DNA of 64,000 bases from Pelagibius marinus (GTDB lineage: Bacteria > Pseudomonadota > Alphaproteobacteria > Kiloniellales > Kiloniellaceae). Position numbers and translations under genes: made by a program. The notes under the pieces were generated by a model. The model made no database searches. It was not told the origin of the DNA and saw nothing but the letters and a program-made list of their open reading frames with translations. Where the stretch lies: the NCBI RefSeq assembly GCF_014925385.1, contig NZ_JACSDK010000003.1, positions 1-64,000 on the forward strand, written 5' to 3'. Of the stretch, positions 46,018 through 53,835 are shown one piece after another. Position 1 is the first letter of the stretch; each line of letters opens with the position of its first letter.

Positions 46018-46832
46018 TGCCGGTTCGCGATCTTGGAGCGACGAAGGTCTGGCAGCGCCGCGAGCGCAGCAGGCAGTTGATGATCTGGGCCGGCTACCTG
46101 ACCGTCGGCATGATTTTCGTCTACTGCTGGAACCTGGTCTCCGAGACAACGATCTGGATGTTTGTCTGGGACGCCCACAACCAAGCGGTCGATCTGGGTG
46201 AGCGCATGGTGCCGCCGAAGTGGGACTACATGAGCAAGCTCTGGTGGCCGATCTGGGACACCCTGAACATCGCCACCCTGGGCACGGTGCTGGCGCTGAT
46301 CATGGCGGTGCCGGTGGCTTTCTTTGCAGCGCGCAACACCACGCCCAGCACGGTGATCCTGCGGCCCATCGCGCTCTTCATCATCGTTGCCTCGCGTTCC
46401 ATCAATTCGCTGATCTGGGCGCTGATGCTGGTGACCATTCTCGGGCCCGGCGTCTTCGCCGGCATCATCGCCATCGGCCTGCGCTCTATCGGCTTCTGCG
46501 CCAAGCTGCTCTACGAGGCCATCGAGGAGATCGACGAGCAGCAGGTGGAGGCGATCCGCGCCACCGGTGCCTCGGGTCCGCAGATTTTGGTTTACGGCGT
46601 GGTGCCGCAGATCCTGCCCGCCTTCGCCGGCATCTCGGTGTTCCGCTGGGACATCAACATCCGCGAGTCGACGGTGCTGGGGCTGGTCGGCGCCGGCGGG
46701 ATCGGCCTGCAGCTCAACGCCTCCATCACCAACCTGGCCTGGACCCAGGTTTCTCTCATCCTGCTGGTGATCATCGCGACGGTGGTGCTCAGCGAATGGG
46801 TCTCCGCCAAGGTCCGCCACGCGATTATCTGA
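46017..46832 (+). CDS. phnE: Phosphonate ABC transporter permease (second)
   Basis: This 271-residue membrane protein is a paralogue of the preceding permease, with EQQVEAIRATGASGPQILVYG as the coupling loop and VLGLVGAGGIGLQLNAS. The two presumably form a heterodimeric channel with PhnC2 as motor. ATG 46017 overlaps the stop of the first permease by one base (TAATG). A palindromic repeat element follows before the convergent DeoR gene. Confidence 0.88.
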   Translation: MPVRDLGATKVWQRRERSRQLMIWAGYLTVGMIFVYCWNLVSETTIWMFVWDAHNQAVDLGERMVPPKWDYMSKLWWPIWDTLNIATLGTVLALIMAVPVAFFAARNTTPSTVILRPIALFIIVASRSINSLIWALMLVTILGPGVFAGIIAIGLRSIGFCAKLLYEAIEEIDEQQVEAIRATGASGPQILVYGVVPQILPAFAGISVFRWDINIRESTVLGLVGAGGIGLQLNASITNLAWTQVSLILLVIIATVVLSEWVSAKVRHAII

Positions 46833-46857
46833 TCTCCGCACCTTCGCCTGCTCCGCT

Positions 46858-46973
46858 GTCGTCCCGGAGCTCGACCCCGGGACCATTGCCATTTGGAGGC
46901 GATGACATTCTGTTTGGCACACACTGGTGGAGCGGCCAAAGCAGTGGATCCCGGCAACAAGTGCCGGGATGAC
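46858..46973. repeat. Palindromic intergenic repeat (REP-like)
   Basis: The ends GTCGTCCCGG (46858-46867) and CCGGGATGAC (46964-46973) match at 9 of 10 paired bases, with inner pairs CCCCGGGACC and GGATCCCGG. The 116-base unit between phnE and the convergent DeoR gene resembles the small dispersed palindromes with GTCATCCCGG ends that are common in some Alphaproteobacteria. No other copy is in the window. Confidence 0.5.
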
Positions 46974-47004
46974 AGAGGAGGGACGGTGAGGGATCGCCTC
47001 CGCG

Positions 47005-47844
47005 TCAGCCGTCCTGCCGGGCGGCGCTCCGCTGCGCGGTGAAAAGCGCCACCTTGTTGTCGCTCAGCATGCGGCTCAGGCGCTGGGGCGGGGCTTCGTC
47101 GGTGAAGACCATGTCGATATCGCGCAGGTGGGCGACACGCACCATGGCGTTGGAATCGAACTTGGAGTGGTCCAGGGCGACCAGGCGCTTGCGCGAGATC
47201 TTCATCGCCGTGCTGGAGACGCCGATGTCGCGGAAGTCGTAGTCCATCAGGTCGCCGTCCTCGGAGATGCCGCCGATGCCGAAGATGCCGTAGCCGACGC
47301 GGAATTTTTCCAGGAACTCGCGCGTCGCCTCGCCGGTGGTGGCCTGGTCGTTGTGCTTCAGCACGCCGCCGGCCAGGATGACCTGGAAGTCGCGCTTGCG
47401 GTTGAGGGTCATGGCGACCGTCAGGTGGTTGGTCACCACGGTCAGGCGGTGATGCTGCAGCAGCGCCTCGGCCACCGCCTCCATGGTGGTGCCGATGTCG
47501 ATGAAGATGGTGGCGCCTTCCGGGATCTGGCTGGCGACCAGGGCGGCGATGCGCCGCTTCTCCTGGGCGTGGCGGCGCTTGCGCTTGTCGTAGTCGACGT
47601 CGCCGGTCACCGGCGGCAGACCGGCGCCGCCGTGATAGCGCGTCACCAGGCCGCGCCGCTCCAGGTCGTTGAGGTCGCGCCGCACGGTCTGCTCGGAGAC
47701 CGCGAAGGACTTGGCCAGGCTGCCGATGGAGACGAAGCCGCGGCTTTCCAGCAGGCTGAGGATGCGTTCGTGGCGGGTCGAGATGCCGTCGCGGGTGTTG
47801 CCCGCGCCCGCGTTGCCGATGCCAGTGCCGCCGATCAAAGTCAT
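47005..47844 (-). CDS. DeoR family transcriptional regulator
   Basis: This 279-residue DeoR/GlpR repressor has its winged helix-turn-helix at about 25-75 (FVSIGSLAKSFAVSEQTVRRDLNDL) and a sugar-phosphate-sensing domain (ATIFIDIGTTMEAVAEALL, GYGIFGIGGISEDGDLMDYD). It senses phosphorylated metabolites. It is translated from ATG 47844, which overlaps the HisE-like stop by one base, so the two form an operon. It lies between the phosphonate uptake and Na/Pi genes, whose promoters share a palindrome, and is a candidate regulator of both. Confidence 0.83.
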   Translation of the reverse strand: MTLIGGTGIGNAGAGNTRDGISTRHERILSLLESRGFVSIGSLAKSFAVSEQTVRRDLNDLERRGLVTRYHGGAGLPPVTGDVDYDKRKRRHAQEKRRIAALVASQIPEGATIFIDIGTTMEAVAEALLQHHRLTVVTNHLTVAMTLNRKRDFQVILAGGVLKHNDQATTGEATREFLEKFRVGYGIFGIGGISEDGDLMDYDFRDIGVSSTAMKISRKRLVALDHSKFDSNAMVRVAHLRDIDMVFTDEAPPQRLSRMLSDNKVALFTAQRSAARQDG

Positions 47845-48218
47845 TACTCGCCGCTGGCTTTCTTCTTGCTGGTCGGGGGACGGTTGGCGTTGCCGGCAGC
47901 TATGTCCGACTTGGGCAGCTTGCCGGCGATGCCGTATTCGGCCTCGCGGCGGTCCATCTCTTCCCAGATCTCGGCCGGGCGGATGCCCATCTCCGACAGC
48001 AGGACGATCCAGTTGTAGATCAGGTCGACCGACTCGTGGATCACCTCGTCCCGGTTGTTGGTGACGAATTCCAGCGACACTTCGGAAGCCTCTTCGACCA
48101 GCTTCTTGGCGATCTTGGTGCGCCCGTCGGAAAACAGCTTGGCGGTGCGCGAGAGCTTCGGGCTCTGGCCCCGCTCCAGCGTCACCGCGGCATAGAGTCT
48201 CTTTATCGCGTCGCTCAT
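47844..48218 (-). CDS. hisE: Phosphoribosyl-ATP pyrophosphohydrolase-like protein (HisE)
   Basis: This 124-residue MazG/HisE-fold protein has the metal-binding helix KKLVEEASEVSLE near residue 40 and ESVDLIYNWIVLLSEMG near 67. The C-terminal ~30 residues (after IAGKLPKSD) are basic and extra to typical HisE, which has about 90-107. It could be the histidine-biosynthetic HisE outside the his operon, but it is coupled to a DeoR regulator and flanked by phosphonate/phosphate genes, so a role on another nucleoside polyphosphate is possible. Confidence 0.78.
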   Translation of the reverse strand: MSDAIKRLYAAVTLERGQSPKLSRTAKLFSDGRTKIAKKLVEEASEVSLEFVTNNRDEVIHESVDLIYNWIVLLSEMGIRPAEIWEEMDRREAEYGIAGKLPKSDIAAGNANRPPTSKKKASGE

Positions 48219-48256
48219 CGCTGTCCCGGTTTCATCCTAGGGAAGGGGGCCGTCTA

Positions 48257-49948
48257 TCATGAGACGTCGGGCGTCGCGACGCCCTGCGGCCGGCACGCAC
48301 CGGCCTTGACCTTCTCGCGCAGGCGACTCTCGGAGAGCTCGCCGGCCCGCTCCAGGATGGTGTAGGCGGCGGAGGTCAGGTGGCTGTTGATGCGCTTCAG
48401 GTCGCGCAGCACGTCGAGGTGCAGCGACGAGGAGGTGATGGACTCAGGCCGGCCCTCGCCGATGCGCTCGTAGTGGTTCTCGATGTAGCGGCGCTCCAGC
48501 TCGCGGATCTGGGCCTTCTGGCGCAGCAGGTTCCGGGCCAGCTCGATGTCGCCGGAGGCGAAGACATTCATCGCCAGGTCCAGGTTGGCGACGATGTGGG
48601 CGTGGAAGTCTTCCAACTCCTCCATGCCGGCGGCGGAGAAGGAGGTGCGCTGCTTGATCTTCTTGCTGGCCAGCTCCATCAGGTTCTTGTCGATGATGTC
48701 GCCGATGTGCTCCAGGTTGGTGGTGAAGTTCAGGATCTCGACGCAGCGCCCGCTTTCCTGGCCGTCCAGCTCTTCGTTGTTCAGCTTGGTGAGGTACAGC
48801 TTGATGGCCTCGTGCAGCCGGTCGACCATGTCGTCGGCGGCCTCGGTCTCCTTCTTCAGGGCCTCGTCGTTGCTGCGCAGCACCCGACCGGTGGCCTGCA
48901 GCATCTTCTTCACCTCGTCGCCCATGCGCAGGGCCTCGCGCGTCGCGCAGGTCAGCGCCACGGCGGGCGTCTCCAGGGTGCCGTCGTCCAGGTACATGGG
49001 GCGGCCCGGATCGTCGGCCACCATCTGGTCGGGCAGCAGGCGGGTGATCAGCGCGCTCACCTGGCTGACGAGAGGCAGGAACAGCAGGGCGATGGCCAGA
49101 TTGAAGAGGGTATGGAAGTTGGCGACCATGCGCTCCGGCGCGGCGCCCAGCAGTTCCACGTAAGGCAGCAGCCAGTGCAGCACCGGCAACACCGCCAGCA
49201 CGCCGGCGGTGCGGATCACCAGGTTGGCGATCGGCGGGCGGCGCGCCGCGACCGGCGAGGCCCAGGTCACGCCCAGCGGCGTGATGGCGGCGCCCAGGTT
49301 GGCGCCCAGCACCAGGGCGAGGGCCAGCGGCGGGGCCAGCACGCCGGCCGAGGCCAGCGACATGATCAGCAGCACGATGGCGACGCTGGAATGCGAGGCC
49401 CAGGTGAACCCGGCGGCGACCAGGACCGCCAGCAGGGTCTCGTTGCCCAGCGGCTGCAGCAATGCGGTGAAGACCTGCGACTCGCGCAGCGGCGCCGAGG
49501 CTTCGACGATGAGCTGCAGCGCCAGCAGCATGAGCCCGAGGCCCAGGGTGATGCGCGCCAGGTTCTTGTGCCGGGTGCGCTTGGCCGACAGGAAGCCGAA
49601 GACGCCGCAGGCGATGAGCAGCGGCGACAGCCAGTGGAGGCCGAAGGACAGCACCTGCACCACCACGGTGGTGCCGACGTCGGCGCCCAGGATGATGGCC
49701 AGGGCGGCGGCGCCGGTGACCAGTCCCTGGGCGGCGAAGGAGGTGATGATCAGCGTGGTCGCGGTGCCGCTCTGCAGGGCGCCGGTGACGGCCAGGCCGG
49801 AAAGGAAGCCGGTGAAGCGGGACTTGGCGGAAAGCGCCAGCAGGCGTCGCAGCTCGGCGCCGAACGACCGGGTGACCCCGGTGCGCACCATGCGCACCCC
49901 CCAGAGCAGGAGAGCAACGCCGCCGACAATGCTGACAATCGTATCCAA
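48257..49948 (-). CDS. Na+/phosphate cotransporter with PhoU domain
   Basis: This 563-residue protein joins an NptA/PNaS-type membrane domain (two inverted repeats: GALQSGTATTLIITSF and FTWASHSSVAIVLLIMS) to a cytosolic PhoU-like four-helix region (about 350-540). It imports phosphate with sodium or forms part of phosphate signalling. The start appears to be TTG 49948. The short upstream region contains the palindrome shared with phnD. It follows the DeoR-HisE pair in the same direction, 38 bases upstream of hisE. Confidence 0.87.
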   Translation of the reverse strand: MDTIVSIVGGVALLLWGVRMVRTGVTRSFGAELRRLLALSAKSRFTGFLSGLAVTGALQSGTATTLIITSFAAQGLVTGAAALAIILGADVGTTVVVQVLSFGLHWLSPLLIACGVFGFLSAKRTRHKNLARITLGLGLMLLALQLIVEASAPLRESQVFTALLQPLGNETLLAVLVAAGFTWASHSSVAIVLLIMSLASAGVLAPPLALALVLGANLGAAITPLGVTWASPVAARRPPIANLVIRTAGVLAVLPVLHWLLPYVELLGAAPERMVANFHTLFNLAIALLFLPLVSQVSALITRLLPDQMVADDPGRPMYLDDGTLETPAVALTCATREALRMGDEVKKMLQATGRVLRSNDEALKKETEAADDMVDRLHEAIKLYLTKLNNEELDGQESGRCVEILNFTTNLEHIGDIIDKNLMELASKKIKQRTSFSAAGMEELEDFHAHIVANLDLAMNVFASGDIELARNLLRQKAQIRELERRYIENHYERIGEGRPESITSSSLHLDVLRDLKRINSHLTSAAYTILERAGELSESRLREKVKAGACRPQGVATPDVS

Positions 49949-49982
49949 GAGAGAGTCCCTGAGATTCCAGATGTTTAGAGAA

Positions 49983-49998
49983 TGTAAGATAATTTACA
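49983..49998. promoter_or_regulatory. Palindrome shared with the phnD promoter
   Basis: TGTAAG-ATAA-TTTACA is a near palindrome; read on the minus strand it agrees with the phnD element at 14 of 16 positions. It ends about 35 bases upstream of the Na/Pi start codon, so it probably overlaps that promoter. Confidence 0.5.
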
Positions 49999-50249
49999 TT
50001 TTCTGCTCGACTTCGCAAGTGGGTAGTCGTGCGGCCGGCCGGAATCCGCCCTTATCCTGCGCTCTATTGGTTAACCCTTTGTTGTCGGCGCCGCCGGCGT
50101 AGGGGCGGCGCGCGTCGGGGCCCGCTGCCGCCGGATGCGCCCGCTTGCGTCCGGAAGTCGTGCCGGAGAACCGCTTTCTCGGAAGGGGTAGGGATTCTGG
50201 AAAAGACAGATAAATAATCAATACGTCATTTAATTATTCACATATTGTT

Positions 50250-50272
50250 AATCACATGAGTCCTATGTGATT
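50250..50272. promoter_or_regulatory. Inverted repeat AATCACAT-N7-ATGTGATT
   Basis: Perfect eight-base arms (50250-50257, 50265-50272) lie 35 bases upstream of the LytS-like kinase start in an A+T-rich stretch. It is a likely operator; the regulator is unknown. Confidence 0.45.
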
Positions 50273-50307
50273 GGAAAATCCCGGCGGACAAGGCGGATCG
50301 AACAAGC

Positions 50308-52089
50308 TTGTATCTGACAACAGAACTCCTGCTTCAGTTCTTCGAGAACATCGGTCTGGCGGTCGTCCTGACCTACGGCCTGGGCCTGATCGCCGACCGG
50401 ATCGGTCCGCAGCGGCCGAAGCTGCTGCAGGCCGCCAAGTGTCTGCTTTTCCTTTTTCTCGCGATCCTCTGCATGGAGCTGCCGCTGGAGATCCAGCCGG
50501 GGGTGCGGGTCGATCTGCGCAACCTCATGGTCTTTCTGGCCGGGCCCTTCGGCGGCCCCCTGGCCGGGCTCTTCGCGGGAGCCTTTGCCGGGGCCTACCG
50601 CCTCTACCTGGGGGGTAGCGGCGCGGTCGCCGGAACCGGCTCCATCCTCACGGCGGCGATCCTGGGCAGCTTCATCGGGTGGAAATACGGGCGCCTGGCG
50701 ACCTGGAAGATGGCTGCCGTCGGCGGCGCGGCGCTCTTAGCCGTCGGCATACCGTGGTTCCTGGCGGTCGGCGATCTCAACCTCGGCCTGAGCCTTCTGA
50801 AACGCCTCACCCTTCCCTATGCTCTTTTCTATATACCCGGCGCGGTCCTGCTCTCGGCGCTGCTGATGTCCGGTCACAGGCGCCGCGAGGCGGAGAAGCA
50901 TGCGGCCTACAATGAAAGGCGCTTCCGCGACCTCGCCGAGATCGCCTCGGACTGGTTCTGGGAAATGGACAAGGACCTGCGGGTGACTTACGTCAGCCCG
51001 CGCCTGCGGGAGATCACCGGCTACGGCATTGAAGACTTCCGCGGCAAGCAGCGGCGCGATCTTGTGGCGGCCGTCTCGCAGAGCGAGTTGCGGCAGCACG
51101 AGGAAACGCTGCGCCGGCGCGAGGGCTTTCGGGACTTCAGCTATGCCATCAAATGCAAGGACGGGGTTGCCCGCCAGGTCCTGACCAGCGGCAAGCCGAT
51201 CTTCGACGAGAACGGGACTTTCCTGGGCTACCGGGGCAGCGGGCGGAATATCTCTGAGGAAGCCCGCTATCGGCGCGAACTGGAGACCGAACGCCTGAAG
51301 GCCGAACTTGCCAACAAGGCCAAGTCCAATTTTCTGGCCTCCATGAGCCATGAACTGCGCACGCCCCTGAACGCGATCATCGGCTTTTCCGAGATCATGG
51401 AAAAGGAGATGTTCGGCAAGCACAGCGTTCCTGCCTATGCGACCTACGCCGCCGACATTCACAACAGCGCCAGCTATCTGCTGAGCCTGGTCAACGACCT
51501 GCTGGACCTGGCGCGGGTCGAATCCGGCCGCCTCGAACTTGAGAAGTCGTCCTGCGATCTTGCCGATATCGCGACCTCCGCGCTGCGCCTGCTGGAGGAG
51601 CGCGCCAAGCGCCAGGGTATCGCGCTGACCTCGGAGATCCAGGCTGCCCTGCCGACGGCCTATCTCGACGGGCGCGCGGTCAAGCAGGTCCTGGTCAACA
51701 TCCTGAGTAACGCGGTGAAGTTCACCCAGCGCGGCGGTCGGGTGGAACTCGTCGTTCGCTTCGTAGCGGGCGAAGGCTTCAGGGTCATCGTCTCCGACAG
51801 CGGCATCGGCATTGCGCCGGAGGAACTGGATCTGGTGCTGCAGCCCTTCCGGCAGGCTGAGGGGGGGCGGGCCATGTCCAAGGAAGGCACGGGCCTTGGC
51901 CTGGCGCTCAGCAAGGCCATGGTCGAGGCGCATGGCGGTCGGCTCACCCTGCACAGCACCCTGGGCGAAGGCACGACCGTGGAACTCACCCTGCCCCAGA
52001 AGAGCCTGCCCCGGAAGATTGCCGAGGCGCAGGGCGGTACCCCGGCAGAGGCCGGCCCGCCGCCGCAGAACCTGAAGGCCAACGGCTGA
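50308..52089 (+). CDS. Hybrid-membrane sensor histidine kinase (5TM-5TMR + PAS)
   Basis: This 593-residue kinase has a LytS-type multi-helix sensor (about 1-190, GPFGGPLAGLFAGAFAGAYR), a PAS domain (about 205-318, DWFWEMDKDLRVTYVSPRLREITGYG), a DHp domain with H348 in FLASMSHELRTPLNAI and an ATPase domain ending with GTGLGLALSK. No response regulator is adjacent. The start is TTG 50308 with GGCGGA somewhat far upstream. It may sense cell-wall or small-molecule signals through the 5TMR; that is inference. Confidence 0.85.
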   Translation: MYLTTELLLQFFENIGLAVVLTYGLGLIADRIGPQRPKLLQAAKCLLFLFLAILCMELPLEIQPGVRVDLRNLMVFLAGPFGGPLAGLFAGAFAGAYRLYLGGSGAVAGTGSILTAAILGSFIGWKYGRLATWKMAAVGGAALLAVGIPWFLAVGDLNLGLSLLKRLTLPYALFYIPGAVLLSALLMSGHRRREAEKHAAYNERRFRDLAEIASDWFWEMDKDLRVTYVSPRLREITGYGIEDFRGKQRRDLVAAVSQSELRQHEETLRRREGFRDFSYAIKCKDGVARQVLTSGKPIFDENGTFLGYRGSGRNISEEARYRRELETERLKAELANKAKSNFLASMSHELRTPLNAIIGFSEIMEKEMFGKHSVPAYATYAADIHNSASYLLSLVNDLLDLARVESGRLELEKSSCDLADIATSALRLLEERAKRQGIALTSEIQAALPTAYLDGRAVKQVLVNILSNAVKFTQRGGRVELVVRFVAGEGFRVIVSDSGIGIAPEELDLVLQPFRQAEGGRAMSKEGTGLGLALSKAMVEAHGGRLTLHSTLGEGTTVELTLPQKSLPRKIAEAQGGTPAEAGPPPQNLKANG

Positions 52090-52215
52090 CCCCGGCCGCC
52101 GGATTCTGTGATCTAAATCCTATGTCAGCGGCCCGGCAGAAGCCGCGGCGGCAGCCCGTAGGCCCCAGAAATCTGCGGATTCTCCTGAAATCGCCGCCGC
52201 GATCGATGGCGAAGC

Positions 52216-52265
52216 TTGCGCGGGGACGGCAAAGGTCCTATATGTGAGTGAACGTTCACTCACAT
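52216..52265 (+). promoter_or_regulatory. Promoter and 24-bp palindromic operator of the TetR gene
   Basis: A possible promoter TTGCGC (52216) - 17 bases - TATATG (52239) is overlapped by a perfect 24-base palindrome at 52242-52265, with arms ATGTGAGTGAAC and GTTCACTCACAT. It ends 21 bases before the TetR start, the classic position for self-repression. Confidence 0.65.
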
Positions 52266-52286
52266 TCTTCGCGACGGAGAGACCCC

Positions 52287-52907
52287 ATGGCCGCCACCCC
52301 GGCCCGCGCAACGCCTTCCCGGGGCGCCCGCACCCAGGAGAAGATAGAGGAAGTGGCGCTGGCGCTCTTCGCGGAGAAGGGGGTCGACCGTACCACCATC
52401 GGCGACATCGCCGGGGCGGCGGGCATCGCCGAGGGCACGATCTACCGCCATTATGCGGGCAAGGAGGAACTCATCTGGCAGCTCTTCTCCGCCAACTATC
52501 TGCGCCTGGCCGCCGAGGTCGAGGCGCTGCAGGCCGAACGGCGGGACCTGCCGGGCAAGCTGAGGGCCATGGTCGGGATGTTCTGCAGCCTTTTCGAGCA
52601 GGACCCGAACATGTTCCGCTTCCTGCTGCTGGTGCAGCACGGCCAGCTGTCGCGCGTCACCGAGGAGATGCAGACCCCGGTGAAGGTCATCAAGACGGTG
52701 CTGAAGACGGCGATGGCGCGCGGCGAGATCCCCGAGCAGGATGCCGAGGTGGCCACCGCCATGGTCATGGGCATCGTTCTGCAGGTGGCCGTCTTCAGGG
52801 TCTACGGCCGCGTCACCCGGCCCCTGGGTGAGGTCGCCGACCAGCTCGCCGAAAGCTGCTGGCGGGCACTGGGCGGCGGCCAGGACGCCGCGCGGGGGAA
52901 GGGCTGA
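52287..52907 (+). CDS. TetR/AcrR family regulator
   Basis: This 206-residue protein has the TetR helix-turn-helix at about 15-60 (TTIGDIAGAAGIAEGTIYRHYAGKEEL) and a helical ligand domain. Start ATG 52287 has GGAGA seven bases upstream; an earlier in-frame start would overlap the operator. The palindrome at 52242-52265 is the expected self-binding site. It precedes lipid-handling genes (lipase-like, fused acyltransferase), so fatty-acid or acyl-CoA sensing is a reasonable guess. Confidence 0.87.
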   Translation: MAATPARATPSRGARTQEKIEEVALALFAEKGVDRTTIGDIAGAAGIAEGTIYRHYAGKEELIWQLFSANYLRLAAEVEALQAERRDLPGKLRAMVGMFCSLFEQDPNMFRFLLLVQHGQLSRVTEEMQTPVKVIKTVLKTAMARGEIPEQDAEVATAMVMGIVLQVAVFRVYGRVTRPLGEVADQLAESCWRALGGGQDAARGKG

Positions 52908-52911
52908 GGTC

Positions 52912-53805
52912 ATGCGCGTGAAGCTCACCCGGCGCCGCTTCCTGCTGCTGCTGATCCTGGCCGCCCTGATCGCCGGCGCCGTGCAGCTCAATCGCACGCA
53001 GCTTTGGGAAGACCGGCAGGTCTATGCCGGCTGGCGGGTGCAGCGCCACGTGATTCTGCCGACCTGCCGCCTGCTCGACGATCAGCACAAGACGCGGGAA
53101 CACGGCCTGTTCGGCGCCTGCGCGGCGGCGCTGGAGGCGGCCAGGCGCGAAGAGGGCCTGGCCCCCGTCAGCACCCACCTGGTGATCCTGCTGCACGGCA
53201 TGGGGCGCTCCCCCTTCCTGTTCCGCGACATGGAGCGCGCGCTGCGTGCGGCCGGCTTCGACGCCGTGGCGGTCAGCTATCCCAGCCTGACCCGGGACAT
53301 CGCCGGCCATGCCGACCAGATCGAACACCTGCTGGAAGGCGCGCGCGACGTGGAGAAGGTTTCCTTCGTCAGCCACAGCCTGGGCGGCCTTGTGGTGCGT
53401 GAGGTTTTGAACCGAAACGGCGCTTGGCGCGACGAACTGGCGCTTGGCCGCGTGGTCATGATCGCGCCGCCCAACCAGGGCTCGGAGCTGGCCGAGTCCG
53501 TCGCCGACCTGCCGCCCTATCACTGGATCGGCGGTCCCGCGGCCAGCGAGATCGCCGCCGGCCCGCCCTTCGCGCCGGTCTCCCCGGAAATCGAAGTGGC
53601 GATCATCGCCGGCGGCACCGACGGCGGGAACGGCTTCAACCCGCTGCTGTCGGAGAACAACGATGGGGTGGTCACGGTGAGCGAAACCTACCTGCCCGGC
53701 GCCAGCGATCACATCGTGGTCCGGGCGCTGCACACCTTCATCACCGGCGATCCGCAGACCATCGCGGCGACCCGCAAGTTTCTGGAGACCGGGCGGTTGC
53801 GCTGA
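52912..53805 (+). CDS. Alpha/beta hydrolase, lipase-like, membrane-anchored
   Basis: This 297-residue protein has an N-terminal hydrophobic anchor (RRRFLLLLILAALIAGAV, about 8-25) and a lipase-type fold: oxyanion strand HLVILLHGMG, nucleophile elbow SHSLGG (serine near residue 166), and a late histidine near the end in DHIVVRALHTF. It resembles extracytoplasmic triacylglycerol lipase/esterase-like proteins. It begins four bases after the TetR stop and precedes the acyltransferase fusion by 30 bases, so membrane-lipid turnover is plausible. Confidence 0.83.
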   Translation: MRVKLTRRRFLLLLILAALIAGAVQLNRTQLWEDRQVYAGWRVQRHVILPTCRLLDDQHKTREHGLFGACAAALEAARREEGLAPVSTHLVILLHGMGRSPFLFRDMERALRAAGFDAVAVSYPSLTRDIAGHADQIEHLLEGARDVEKVSFVSHSLGGLVVREVLNRNGAWRDELALGRVVMIAPPNQGSELAESVADLPPYHWIGGPAASEIAAGPPFAPVSPEIEVAIIAGGTDGGNGFNPLLSENNDGVVTVSETYLPGASDHIVVRALHTFITGDPQTIAATRKFLETGRLR

Positions 53806-53835
53806 AGCGCCGCCCGCTGAAGAGGACCGCACCTT

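Larger units (their letters stand above)
49949..50307. other. Intergenic region, Na/Pi gene to LytS kinase (359 bases)
   Basis: No gene is seen. The region contains the shared palindrome (49983-49998), a G+C-rich middle and, at 50205-50280, an A+T-rich stretch with an inverted repeat next to the kinase start. These are the divergent promoters. Confidence 0.45.

Noticed and set aside
52104-52120. FNR-like sequence GTGATCTAAATCCT upstream of the TetR gene
   Set aside because: Only about 7 of 10 matches with both half sites broken; far from the TetR start, whose own operator is obvious.
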